A stretch of DNA of 64,000 bases from Chitinophagaceae bacterium (GTDB lineage: Bacteria; Bacteroidota; Bacteroidia; Chitinophagales; Chitinophagaceae). Position numbers and translations under genes: made by a program. The stretch is taken from NCBI GenBank assembly GCA_022843585.1, contig JALHNJ010000001.1:1302001-1366000 (forward strand). Direction: 5' to 3'. Positions 26,185-35,314 of this stretch are shown here, piece after piece. The notes under the pieces are model-generated. The model was not told the DNA's origin. It saw nothing but the letters and a program-made list of their open reading frames with translations, and searched no databases. Each line of letters opens with the position of its first letter. Within the stretch, counting starts at the first letter, position 1.

Positions 26185-26751
26185 ATGTATAAATGCCTCT
26201 TTTTTTTGCTATTGCAATCATGTTTTGTTCATGCTCAAAAGGATGATAAAAATATTTATCAAACAGTTATTGAGTCTTCTGCGAAGGAAGGTGAGTTTTT
26301 TTATGTTATTGGCAAAAAGACAGATTCTAAAGATTTGAAAAATATCTTTTGGGAAGAAAGAAATAATATTATTGGATTTGATATAAACTTTCGTAATAAT
26401 GTAGATACATCATGGAAGGAACTTTTAATTAAAATAAAGAAAATTGAGTTCAATGAGATTTCTATAAAGCGGTTACCTTCAAGTAATATAGAATTCGTTT
26501 CTCTTAAACGGATTAAAAATTTTTTCCGAAAAGGTGTAGAAAAAGGATGGCTTGATTTTTATTCTGAATATCCCAAATCAAAAGGGTTTAGAAGTTTTTC
26601 AAGAATAATTTATTCCGTCGATAACAACAAAGCCGTCGTTTATCTTGGAGTTCATAGAGGAAGTTTGCAGGGATTTGGAACAATTTATTTTTTAACCTAT
26701 GAAAATGACAAATGGGTTATAAATAACAGGGTTGAAATATGGGTAGCTTAA
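26185..26751 (+). CDS. Hypothetical exported protein inside the trp operon
   Basis: This protein of about 188 residues has a signal peptide (MYKCLFFLLLQSCFVHAQ); that is why ATG 26185 is preferred to the upstream GTG at 26140. The rest is a small alpha/beta domain with Lys-rich and aromatic segments (NIFWEERNNIIGFDIN, DFYSEYPKSKGFRSFSRIIYSV, YLGVHRGSLQGFGTIYFLTYEN, DKWVINNRVEIW). I do not recognise it. It is visibly more AT-rich than its trp neighbours, has no role in tryptophan synthesis that I can see, and is followed by a dispersed repeat. It looks like an insertion in the operon. Confidence 0.65.
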   Translation: MYKCLFFLLLQSCFVHAQKDDKNIYQTVIESSAKEGEFFYVIGKKTDSKDLKNIFWEERNNIIGFDINFRNNVDTSWKELLIKIKKIEFNEISIKRLPSSNIEFVSLKRIKNFFRKGVEKGWLDFYSEYPKSKGFRSFSRIIYSVDNNKAVVYLGVHRGSLQGFGTIYFLTYENDKWVINNRVEIWVA

Positions 26752-26761
26752 ATGCTCATTA

Positions 26762-26809
26762 GCGAACAGAACCCTGAAGAGTGCGACGCAACTGACGATG
26801 ATAGTAGTA
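26762..26809. repeat. Dispersed intergenic repeat, copy B
   Basis: This 48-nt stretch aligns without gaps to 13126-13173 at 37 of 48 positions and partly to 61171-61211. It lies directly after the orphan gene, before trpB. Confidence 0.6.
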
Positions 26810-26836
26810 CTACAGCTGGGATAATAAAAAATAAAA

Positions 26837-28027
26837 ATGTCAACCACACAAACATATCAGCAACCAAATTCACAAGGCTACTACGGCTTGTTCGGCGGTG
26901 CTTACATTCCTGAAATGCTGCATCGCAATGTAGAAGAGCTGCGGACAAAGTATTTGGAAATTATTTATGAGGATGAATTTCAAAAAGAGTTTCAATACTT
27001 ACTGAGAGATTATGTGGGTAGGCCAACACCATTGTATTTAGCAGAAAGATTGAGTGAGCAATTCGGCACTACTATTTATTTGAAACGGGAAGACCTTTGT
27101 CATACCGGGGCACATAAAATAAATAATACTATCGGACAGATTTTATTGGCGCAGCGATTGGGTAAGAAAAGAATTATTGCGGAGACAGGTGCGGGTCAGC
27201 ATGGCGTAGCAACAGCTACCGTGTGTGCATTGAAAGGAGTGGAGTGCATTGTGTACATGGGTGAAAAAGACATTGAACGGCAGGCACCGAATGTTGCAAG
27301 AATGAAAATGCTCGGCGCAACAGTGATTCCAGCAACCAGCGGCAGCAAAACATTGAAGGATGCAACGAATGAAGCGATTCGGGATTGGATCAATAATCCA
27401 CATGATACGCATTATATTATAGGCAGTGTGGTAGGGCCGCATCCATATCCTGATATGGTAGCAAGATTTCAAAGTGTGATCAGTGAGGAGATGCGGAAAC
27501 AATTGTTGGAGAAGACTGGTAAGGAATTACCAACTCATGTTATGGCTTGTGTTGGTGGTGGCAGTAATGCAGCCGGAGCATTTTATCATTTCTTAGATGA
27601 GTTGAGTGTGCAATTGATCGCTGTGGAAGCAGCGGGGCATGGAATTGATAGTGGCTTGAGTGCAGCGACTACTGCATTAGGCAAGCCGGGTATTTTACAT
27701 GGCAGTAAAAGTTTGCTGATGCAAACGGAAGATGGACAAGTGGTAGAGCCGCATAGTATTTCTGCAGGGTTAGATTATCCGGGCATCGGTCCGTTGCATG
27801 CACATTTATTCAAAAGCGGACGGGGTGCTTTTTTAAATGTAACGGATGAAGATGCATTGGCAGCAGCATTTGAACTAGCAAAGTTGGAAGGAATTATTCC
27901 GGCATTAGAAACGGCCCATGCATTATCAGCATTAAAGCAACTGAAATTTAAAAAAGAAGATGTAGTTGTGATTTGTTTGAGTGGTAGGGGAGATAAAGAT
28001 TTAGCTACATACATGCAAAAAATGTAA
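26837..28027 (+). CDS. trpB: Tryptophan synthase beta subunit
   Basis: TrpB condenses indole with serine to tryptophan using PLP. The 396-residue protein shows [34 protein letters not shown] with the PLP lysine, [46 protein letters not shown] and CLSGRGDKD, the standard TrpB1 type that works with TrpA. The gene is the penultimate one of the operon. A terminator-like hairpin separates it from trpA. Confidence 0.98.
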   Translation: MSTTQTYQQPNSQGYYGLFGGAYIPEMLHRNVEELRTKYLEIIYEDEFQKEFQYLLRDYVGRPTPLYLAERLSEQFGTTIYLKREDLCHTGAHKINNTIGQILLAQRLGKKRIIAETGAGQHGVATATVCALKGVECIVYMGEKDIERQAPNVARMKMLGATVIPATSGSKTLKDATNEAIRDWINNPHDTHYIIGSVVGPHPYPDMVARFQSVISEEMRKQLLEKTGKELPTHVMACVGGGSNAAGAFYHFLDELSVQLIAVEAAGHGIDSGLSAATTALGKPGILHGSKSLLMQTEDGQVVEPHSISAGLDYPGIGPLHAHLFKSGRGAFLNVTDEDALAAAFELAKLEGIIPALETAHALSALKQLKFKKEDVVVICLSGRGDKDLATYMQKM

Positions 28028-28048
28028 ACACGGAGATATAGAGTTAGG

Positions 28049-28086
28049 AGAGTTACACAGAGACTCTCAGTGTAACTCTTTTTCTT
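28049..28086 (+). terminator. Terminator-like hairpin between trpB and trpA
   Basis: A 10-bp perfect stem (28049-28058 with 28070-28079) with an 11-nt loop is followed by TTTTTCTT. It may lower trpA expression, or may be a repeat-derived palindrome, since parts of it (AACTCTGTG) recur just downstream. Confidence 0.6.
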
Positions 28087-28106
28087 ATAAACTCTGTGAA
28101 AAAAAA

Positions 28107-28889
28107 ATGAGCAGACTACAACACACATTTCAGCATACAGCAAAAAAGATTCTCAACGTTTACTGCACCGCAGGCTACCCGCAATTAAATTCTACACTGG
28201 AAGTAATGAAAGCCTTACAAGAAAATGGTGCTTCTATCATAGAACTCGGCATGCCCTACAGCGACCCATTAGCGGACGGCCCGGTTATTCAACAAAGCGG
28301 AAGCATTGCATTAGCAAACGGAATGACTATTGCAACACTCTTTGAACAATTAAAAGATTTCAGAAAAAAAATTTCTATTCCGGTGATCCTGATGGGCTAC
28401 ATGAACCCTGTATTACAATACGGATTCGAAAAATTTTGTGCCGATGCAGCAGCAGTTGGTATTGATGGGCTAATTCTGCCCGATTTGCCCGAATATGAAT
28501 TTGAAACCGAATACGGAGCCGTCATTAAAAAATACGGTCTCGATTTTATTTTCCTGGTAACCCCCGAAACTTCGGAAGAACGAATTATGAAATTAGACAG
28601 TCTCAGCACCGGTTTTTTATATGCCGTTTCCTCTTCTTCCACAACCGGAAGCGAAAAAAAATCAGCCAGCCCGGAAGAATACCTGAAAAGGCTGCAATCT
28701 TACAAACTGAAAAATCCCATTTTAGTTGGCTTTGGAATCAGCAATAAACAGAGCTTTGAGGCCGTTTGTAAGTTGGCTGATGGGGCCATTATCGGCAGTG
28801 CCTACATTAAAGCGTTGGAAAACAGCACCAATGTTAATGCAGCCACAAAATCCTTTCTTTCGTCCATATTGCCTGCCCGCCAAATCTGA
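28107..28889 (+). CDS. trpA: Tryptophan synthase alpha subunit
   Basis: TrpA cleaves indole-3-glycerol phosphate and channels indole to TrpB. The 260-residue TIM barrel has the catalytic Glu in IIELGMPYSDPLADGPVIQ, with the catalytic Asp in the same motif, LMGYMNPVLQYG, GLILPDLPEYE, LVTPETSEERI and LVGFGISNKQS. It is the last gene of the operon. No clear terminator is seen in the following 120 nt. Confidence 0.97.
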   Translation: MSRLQHTFQHTAKKILNVYCTAGYPQLNSTLEVMKALQENGASIIELGMPYSDPLADGPVIQQSGSIALANGMTIATLFEQLKDFRKKISIPVILMGYMNPVLQYGFEKFCADAAAVGIDGLILPDLPEYEFETEYGAVIKKYGLDFIFLVTPETSEERIMKLDSLSTGFLYAVSSSSTTGSEKKSASPEEYLKRLQSYKLKNPILVGFGISNKQSFEAVCKLADGAIIGSAYIKALENSTNVNAATKSFLSSILPARQI

Positions 28890-28957
28890 TAAAGGTTAAA
28901 TATTGGATAAACGGTCAGCCTAGGGTGGAGAAGCTATTAACTATCCACTTCATTGTT

Positions 28958-28965
28958 TAAATTTG
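28958..28965 (+). promoter_or_regulatory. Candidate -7 element for the TlpA-like gene
   Basis: TAAATTTG is an exact TAnnTTTG match 45 nt before the chosen start codon. No clear -33 box is seen. Confidence 0.35.
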
Positions 28966-29010
28966 CACCTATCATTTACAATCGTACCATTAATGAAATT
29001 TTTGATTAGT

Positions 29011-30117
29011 ATGAAAAAATTATTGATTCTTCTTTTCTTGTGTCCGCTTTTTGCATTGGCACAGGTTGCTCCCAAACCTTTTACAATTGATGGAAAATTG
29101 GACGGCTTTACCGAAGGCACCGATATAAAATTGTATAAGAACGGAGATAATTCCGAACTGGCCTCCTCCAAATTAGTAAAAGGAAAATTTGCACTGAAAG
29201 GAAATGTAACGGAGCCTGTACTTTGTTTTTTAGTAGTTGGCAACGATAAGCCCATAGAATTGTATGTAGAAAGTGGCATTATATCTTTCAAAGCAGATAA
29301 AAATGAACCCGGAAAGCATAAAGTAGAAAACTCTAAATCACATGCAGAATTCACCGTTTTTATTGCTGCCTTTATGCCATTAGCACAACAACTTAGTGCC
29401 CTTGCTAATACAATTAATAATACCATGCCGGGTGCAGAAAGAGATGGGCTGATGACAACGTACACCACAGCGCAACAAAATATTCAAAACGAAATTGATA
29501 AGTTTATTAACGGTAATACAAAATCAGGCATTACACCTTTTGTATTGAATGCTACTTATCAGTTTAATGAAGATCCCATTTTGCTGGAAACCAGGTTTAA
29601 TAAATTGGACGCAACTGTTCGTAATTCAGAATCAGGTAAACAATTGCAAGAGTTCATTGCTGAATCTAAAATTGGTGCGGTAGGTACGCAGTCACTTGAT
29701 TTTACACAGCCTGATACTACAGGTGTGCCTGTATCGCTTTCATCCTTTCGTGGTAAATATGTATTGGTAGATTTTTGGGCCAGCTGGTGCCGTCCTTGCA
29801 GGGATGAAAACCCGAATGTAGTGGAGAACTATAATAAATTCAACAAGAAAAATTTTACCGTATTAGGTGTATCGCTTGACAGGCCCGGGCAAAAGGAAAA
29901 ATGGTTAGAAGCCATTCATACCGATAAATTAACATGGACACAGGTAAGCGACCTGCAATTCTGGAATAATGCAGCAGCACAATTGTATAAAGTAAAAGGA
30001 ATACCACAGAATTTCTTAGTTGACCCGGAAGGAAAAATTGTAGCAAAAAATCTTCGTGGCCCCGAGTTAGAAGCGAAGCTGTGTGAAATTTTAGGATGCG
30101 ACACAAAAGGGTTTTAA
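29011..30117 (+). CDS. Thioredoxin-like protein with DUF4369 domain (TlpA-like)
   Basis: This periplasmic thiol-disulfide protein of about 368 residues has a signal peptide (MKKLLILLFLCPLFALAQ); the upstream in-frame Met codons would break the signal, so 29011 is chosen. The N-terminal half is the beta-rich DUF4369 domain (FTIDGKLDGFTEGTDIKLYK). The C-terminal thioredoxin domain (about 235-368) has WASWCRPCRDENPN with Cys260 and Cys263, and the cis-Pro loop GIPQNFLV. Proteins of this type reduce periplasmic disulfides, for example in cytochrome c maturation or stress, but the client is unknown. A terminator follows. Confidence 0.9.
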   Translation: MKKLLILLFLCPLFALAQVAPKPFTIDGKLDGFTEGTDIKLYKNGDNSELASSKLVKGKFALKGNVTEPVLCFLVVGNDKPIELYVESGIISFKADKNEPGKHKVENSKSHAEFTVFIAAFMPLAQQLSALANTINNTMPGAERDGLMTTYTTAQQNIQNEIDKFINGNTKSGITPFVLNATYQFNEDPILLETRFNKLDATVRNSESGKQLQEFIAESKIGAVGTQSLDFTQPDTTGVPVSLSSFRGKYVLVDFWASWCRPCRDENPNVVENYNKFNKKNFTVLGVSLDRPGQKEKWLEAIHTDKLTWTQVSDLQFWNNAAAQLYKVKGIPQNFLVDPEGKIVAKNLRGPELEAKLCEILGCDTKGF

Positions 30118-30144
30118 CACTTTCATTTAAATAATTCAATAAAT

Positions 30145-30182
30145 AAAGCCATCCACTACCCAGCGGATGGCTTTATTATTTT
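30145..30182. terminator. Bidirectional intrinsic terminator
   Basis: AAAGCCATCC (30145-30154) pairs with GGATGGCTTT (30165-30174) around a 10-nt loop, with T-rich flanks on both strands. It lies between two convergent genes. Confidence 0.8.
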
Positions 30183-30232
30183 AAAGTTCCTTTCAAATAT
30201 TGAAATCTAAAAACCTTCCTTCGCAGGCGGCT

Positions 30233-31342
30233 TTAGTTCACATCCTTTCCCTCTTTCAACTTTTCTATCATCGCTGCCACACTTGTTTTATTCAGTTCAT
30301 TGGGTGCTAATGGTAAGGCAAGATTAGCATACTTCAATGCATTTTTATAATCAACCATAGCAGAATATCCTCTTACTAATCCTACCAACGGAGTAAACTG
30401 GTTAGGGTGTTTAGAAAAATTGAGTTTGAAAATTTCTAACGCCTCTTTAGTTTTTTTCTGTTGCAATAAACGGCGACCATATTGATGTATCTCATTCATA
30501 TTGGCAAAGGTCATAGCTGTTTTCATTGTTGCAGCAGCTTCCTCATTCTTACCTAATTTTTCCTGAAGCTGCGCTTTATTGCTCCATGCAATAAATGCTT
30601 TGTCGCCACCGAATATGGCACTGGATGCAGTATCTGCCCATAACAATGCCTCATTAAGATTTACATTCCGTTGCAGGCACCACGCAGCAGCCTGGTCCCA
30701 ACTCTGCCAGATAAAGCCATTCTCCGTTCTTAATTCTTTGCGAAATGATTCCAATTGATCTTTTACATAATCCACTTCAATCGTAAAAGGAATAGACAAT
30801 TTTTCCCACTGCAGTGCAACGGTGGCTGTGTTTTCTGTTTCATTCATGAATTCGTATTTCAACCACTCCACACTTTTATCCAATGCCTGTGGTTTTACTA
30901 TTACCCGTAATGCATCTTCTGCTTCGTTATAAAAATAATGTCCCCAAGATGTTGAATTTTTAGAAAATATAAGAGTGCATTCCTCCTTACCATACGAAAT
31001 AAAGAAACCATACTTGCCGGCTGGTAATGTTTGTCCTTGAATTTTTACATCACTGGTAAATTTGATTGTAGTGTTTTCATTAGCACCTGCCCGCCACGGA
31101 GCTGATTTACTACTACCAAATCCGGGATCAGTAAATCCAACAGGAACCAGTTCACCCCATACTTTCCCTTCCCGGCCTTTTACGGCTGGGCGGTCGTACG
31201 TAATTACAACATCTGTTAATCCAATGCGTTCGCTAACCGATGCTTTTTTATTACCGCCGCTTGGGGCAACTGTCAGCGGTATTTGTGCAAATGAGATGGC
31301 AGATAATAAAATGCCAAATAGAGCAGTTAAGTTTTTTTTCAT
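30233..31342 (-). CDS. DUF2911 protein with C-terminal TPRs
   Basis: This 369-residue exported protein has a signal peptide (MKKNLTALFGILLSAISFAQ). Residues about 25-200 match DUF2911: ASVSERIGLTDVVITYDRP, KGREGKVWGELVPVG, WRAGANENTTIKFTSDVKI, AGKYGFFISYG and SWGHYFYNEAEDAL. The rest is alpha-helical with TPR-like repeats (FTPLVGLVRGYSAMVDYKNALKYANLAL). DUF2911 proteins are frequent in Bacteroidota and of unknown function. Confidence 0.88.
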   Translation of the reverse strand: MKKNLTALFGILLSAISFAQIPLTVAPSGGNKKASVSERIGLTDVVITYDRPAVKGREGKVWGELVPVGFTDPGFGSSKSAPWRAGANENTTIKFTSDVKIQGQTLPAGKYGFFISYGKEECTLIFSKNSTSWGHYFYNEAEDALRVIVKPQALDKSVEWLKYEFMNETENTATVALQWEKLSIPFTIEVDYVKDQLESFRKELRTENGFIWQSWDQAAAWCLQRNVNLNEALLWADTASSAIFGGDKAFIAWSNKAQLQEKLGKNEEAAATMKTAMTFANMNEIHQYGRRLLQQKKTKEALEIFKLNFSKHPNQFTPLVGLVRGYSAMVDYKNALKYANLALPLAPNELNKTSVAAMIEKLKEGKDVN

Positions 31343-31514
31343 TCCGATAGTTTTTGAATACCCAAGCTACTAATTAAAATAACCTGCTTCCAGCATTGTT
31401 ACAAGTGAAGAATGTACAGGATGAGTTGCTTTTGATAATGATATAAGGCAGTCATATTTAAAAATTATTGCTGTAACTTGAACCTACAAAACCTTAACAT
31501 CCAAAAACTCAGGT

Positions 31515-34364
31515 ATGAAAATTCTTTTCATTTCTCTGCTATTTCTTGTAGCCCAACAATCCTCTGCACAAATTTTTAAAAAATTAAAAGATAAGGCCGT
31601 TAATCAGGGTAAAAGCGAAGCCAATGAAGCAAAACACAATGCCAAAACAAAAGCCCGGGAAACTGCTTACAAGGAACTGGATGATTTTAAAGCCGGGTTC
31701 GATTCCACCGATATTGATTATGCTATCTTATTAAGCGATAACTCCGGTTTATTTGGCGGTCAGGGAAGAGGTGAATTTGGTGCAAAATTTTTGCGGTTGA
31801 GCAGCATCGCTAATTCATTGGTTAAAGATGCTGATTTGAATGATGAAGAAAATGCAAGATTGAATTTACAATTGGGACAATCTGGCTATGCTACCGGACG
31901 ATTCGTATATGCAGAAAAGAGATTGAATTCCGCCAAGGATTATTTTGAACGGGCCGGACTCAGCAGCGACCTGGGTTATTTAAAAACTATTTCCAGCCAG
32001 GGATTACTTTATACATCCATGGGACGTTTTTCACAAGCAGAAAAATACACTGTACAAGCTTTACAGTTAAGAGAAGAACGATTAGGTGCTGAGAACATGA
32101 GTGTAGCAGCTTCTACTAACAACTACGCAGTGTTGCATTATAACCTTGGCCAATACAATGAATCAGAAAAAGAATTCACCGATGCACTTGCTATCGTAAA
32201 AACAAATAAGCAGGAAACTGAAATACCGTATGCATTGATCCTTAATAACCAGGCCATACTATTTCAATCCATGGGACGTTTGCCGGAAGCTGTTAAAAAC
32301 CTGGAAGCTGCTATTGCCATTGCAACGAAGAAGGAAGGCAGCAAGGCAAAACATTTATTGAAATTCTATTCGAACCTTGCTTTGCTGTACCAGCAAATGG
32401 AAAAATATGCTGAAGCAGAAAAAATTTACGTTGGCTTGGAAAAGCGAATTGAAAAAGGAAAACCAGAGCATGCCAACCTGCTGAACAATGTAGCTATTCT
32501 TGCCATGCTGATGAAAAAGGAAGACAAAGTAGAAGAAATGCTGAAACGGTCGGCTGAAATTTATAAAACCAGCTATGGAGAAAACAGCCCGGCTTATGCA
32601 AAAGTTATCAGCGACCTCGGTAATTATTATCGCTACAAAGCAAGATATCCAGAAGCAGAGCCGCTATTACAAGCAGCTTTAAAAACCCGGGAGGAAACAT
32701 TAGGGACTGTTCATCCTCTCTTTGTACAATCCCAGGAAGACATGGCTATTTTATACTGGAAGAGAAACGAGTTGGATAAGGCGTACACTGCTTATCAGGA
32801 AGTAATGGAAAAGTCACTTGAGTTTATCAACAACTATTTTCCACCAATGAGTGAAGCAGAGAAAACCAAATATTGGGATATACTTTCTCCACGGTTTCAA
32901 CGCTTTTACAATTTTGCTGTAGATGCTGTTACTGTTAATAAGCAATTAGTTTTTGATCTGTATGAATATCATATTGCTACCAAAGGACTTTTAATAAGTT
33001 CTACCCGAAAAGTAAGTGCAGGAATTTTGAACAGCGGTAATGAACAATTGATCAATGATTATACAGCCTGGATTGATCAAAAGGAACAGCTAACTACTTT
33101 ATATGCTTATTCCAAGGACGATTTAAATGAACAGGGTATCAACCTCGATTCATTGGAGAAAGCAACCAATGCAATGGAGAAAAAACTATCGCAAAGCTCC
33201 AAAGATTTTGCCCAGTTTTATTTTACATCAAAAACAACGTACAGCGAAATACAAAAAGAATTAAAAGCGGATGAAGTAGCAGTAGAAATTATCCGGCTCC
33301 GAAATTTCGACCAGGTGTTTACAAATGATTGCAGATACATCGCATTGATTGCAGCAAAAAATAATGCAGCACCAAAAATGGTGATCATGAACAACGGTAC
33401 TGATATGGAAGGCAAGTACTCCAAAACATATCGTATGTCAATGAAAAATAAAATAAATGATGAGCAATCTTACAACCATTTCTGGGCACCGTTGGAAGCA
33501 GAAGTAAAAGGGAAGAAGAGAGTGTATGTATCATTAGATGGTGTTTACAACCAGGTAAATCTTTATACGTTGAAAAAAGCAGGGGGAGATTTTTTATTGA
33601 ATCAGTATGATATAGTGTTGCTGGGAAACTCCAGAGATCTGATTGGTAAGGGAAAACAATCCAATAATGCTGCAGGTAAAAAAGCAACATTGATTGGTTT
33701 TCCTGATTATGGTTCTGCCAAAATTCCACAACTACCGGCAACTAAAACAGAAGTAGATGGAATCAATAAAGTATTAAAGTCATCGGGTTATACGGTTTCT
33801 GAACTTACGCAAGGGGATGCAACAGAAGCCAACTTAAAGTCTTCGCAAAAAAATTCCATTCTGCACATTGCTACGCATGGCTATTTTTTAAAGGATGTAG
33901 AAAAAACAAGCTGGCCGATTGGGGTACATGCTGATAATGCAAAGGATAATGTATTGTTGCGTTCCGGGTTAATGCTTACCGGTGCATCAGAAGCCGATAA
34001 AATAATTCCAAGTCTTGATAATAACAGCAACGGTATTATTACATCTTACGAAGCAATGAATTTGGATTTAAAAGGAACCAATTTGGTTGTATTAAGTGCC
34101 TGCGAAACTGCCCTGGGCGAAGTAAGAGCCGGCGAAGGAGTGTATGGATTGCAACGGGCATTTTTAGTAGCCGGTGCACAGGCTTTGATCATGAGTTTAT
34201 GGAAAGTAGATGATGCGGCCACGCAACAACTGATGAATAATTTTTATACCAACTGGGTAAAATCTGGCGATAAGCAAAAAGCCTTTAAACAGGCGCAACA
34301 ACAATTAATGGCAAAATATAAAGAACCATTTTACTGGGGTGCTTTTGTGATGATGGAGGATTGA
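31515..34364 (+). CDS. Exported TPR-CHAT domain protein
   Basis: This 949-residue protein has an N-terminal signal peptide (MKILFISLLFLVAQQSSAQ), a long TPR array (about residues 95-440, e.g. AASTNNYAVLHYNLGQYNESE and AKVISDLGNYYRYKARYPEAE), and a C-terminal CHAT domain, a caspase-like cysteine peptidase fold. The catalytic pair is His788 in HIATHGYF and Cys863 in VLSACETALGEVRAGEG, and the end YWGAFVMM is typical. Known CHAT proteins act in the cytosol in programmed death or CRISPR-linked proteolysis; the signal peptide here implies a periplasmic setting. The substrate is unknown. No partner gene is adjacent. Confidence 0.9.
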   Translation: MKILFISLLFLVAQQSSAQIFKKLKDKAVNQGKSEANEAKHNAKTKARETAYKELDDFKAGFDSTDIDYAILLSDNSGLFGGQGRGEFGAKFLRLSSIANSLVKDADLNDEENARLNLQLGQSGYATGRFVYAEKRLNSAKDYFERAGLSSDLGYLKTISSQGLLYTSMGRFSQAEKYTVQALQLREERLGAENMSVAASTNNYAVLHYNLGQYNESEKEFTDALAIVKTNKQETEIPYALILNNQAILFQSMGRLPEAVKNLEAAIAIATKKEGSKAKHLLKFYSNLALLYQQMEKYAEAEKIYVGLEKRIEKGKPEHANLLNNVAILAMLMKKEDKVEEMLKRSAEIYKTSYGENSPAYAKVISDLGNYYRYKARYPEAEPLLQAALKTREETLGTVHPLFVQSQEDMAILYWKRNELDKAYTAYQEVMEKSLEFINNYFPPMSEAEKTKYWDILSPRFQRFYNFAVDAVTVNKQLVFDLYEYHIATKGLLISSTRKVSAGILNSGNEQLINDYTAWIDQKEQLTTLYAYSKDDLNEQGINLDSLEKATNAMEKKLSQSSKDFAQFYFTSKTTYSEIQKELKADEVAVEIIRLRNFDQVFTNDCRYIALIAAKNNAAPKMVIMNNGTDMEGKYSKTYRMSMKNKINDEQSYNHFWAPLEAEVKGKKRVYVSLDGVYNQVNLYTLKKAGGDFLLNQYDIVLLGNSRDLIGKGKQSNNAAGKKATLIGFPDYGSAKIPQLPATKTEVDGINKVLKSSGYTVSELTQGDATEANLKSSQKNSILHIATHGYFLKDVEKTSWPIGVHADNAKDNVLLRSGLMLTGASEADKIIPSLDNNSNGIITSYEAMNLDLKGTNLVVLSACETALGEVRAGEGVYGLQRAFLVAGAQALIMSLWKVDDAATQQLMNNFYTNWVKSGDKQKAFKQAQQQLMAKYKEPFYWGAFVMMED

Positions 34365-34527
34365 GGAAAGGGCGGATTTTTCAATTTGTAGATACTCATT
34401 TAGAGCATTTTTTATATTGTAAATTTTGGTTGATTTGCTGTCAACCTATTTCAGGACGAGACACACTGCCGATGAGGATGTATTCGTCGCCCCCTGCCGA
34501 CGCAAAACTGAATGTTGCCTGCTGTAT

Positions 34528-35220
34528 TTACCAGTCAGTTGGTGCTTTTGTGAAGTAATAATGTGTTTCTTGCTCATTGTCTATCCTTTTATGTCCAACT
34601 ATAAAATCTGATGAAAAGTAAAAAGATTTAGGGTTACCGTACTTATCGAGCCAATCTGAATTCTTTTTGCTGGGCATAAAAATAAGTATGTCATCTTTGA
34701 TAAGGTAGCGTCCTTTTTCAGAATGTTCTACATTTCCATGAACACTTTCTGAGATTTCATATGTTTTGTTTTCAAATAAAGTAATTGTACAAGTCCATGT
34801 TCCATCACCTCTGTAATATGTTGCAATAATGCTATTCGAAAAGACTGAAGTGTCATAGACTCGTCGTAGGACGTTTTTGAAATTAATTACTCCCTTAGTT
34901 CCTTTAAAGGCTCTTGACTGAGCAATCACTTCTTCATTAGTGTTGTCTCCTTTAAGTAATGTTTTGAATTGAAGAATGGATGTGTCGCAATAGAATTGAA
35001 TTGTGGTGTCACCCTTAGTAAAGATTCCAGCTGCTGTGATGCTAGTGTCAGGCCAGAATATTGAGTTGGTAGTAAGGATGAAACTATTGTTATTATTTAA
35101 TATTAGTTTCCACCTTTCAAATAATGTCAGATAATCGTAGGTGATTTTTTTGGATTGTTTCTGACCTTGGGCGGAGATAATTCCAAGACTCAGCCATATT
35201 GAAATGAAAATTACTTTCAT
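34528..35220 (-). CDS. Hypothetical exported protein
   Basis: This protein of about 230 residues has a signal peptide (MKVIFISIWLSLGIISAQGQ), which fixes the start at 35220 rather than the longer open frame to 35286. The C-terminal half is beta-rich, with a GDGTWTCTITLFENKTYEIS segment followed by KGRYLIKDDILIFMP that looks like a small lipocalin-like or META-like sheet. No family is recognised. Base composition is AT-rich. It is alone, convergent with the CHAT gene. Confidence 0.6.
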   Translation of the reverse strand: MKVIFISIWLSLGIISAQGQKQSKKITYDYLTLFERWKLILNNNNSFILTTNSIFWPDTSITAAGIFTKGDTTIQFYCDTSILQFKTLLKGDNTNEEVIAQSRAFKGTKGVINFKNVLRRVYDTSVFSNSIIATYYRGDGTWTCTITLFENKTYEISESVHGNVEHSEKGRYLIKDDILIFMPSKKNSDWLDKYGNPKSFYFSSDFIVGHKRIDNEQETHYYFTKAPTDW

Positions 35221-35314
35221 GGAAAGGTGCTGTTTAATATAGCAGGCAACTCTTAAATATACGCAACTCCTCCAATAACTTATCACTGTTTATCAATTGA
35301 AATCTATACAAACA

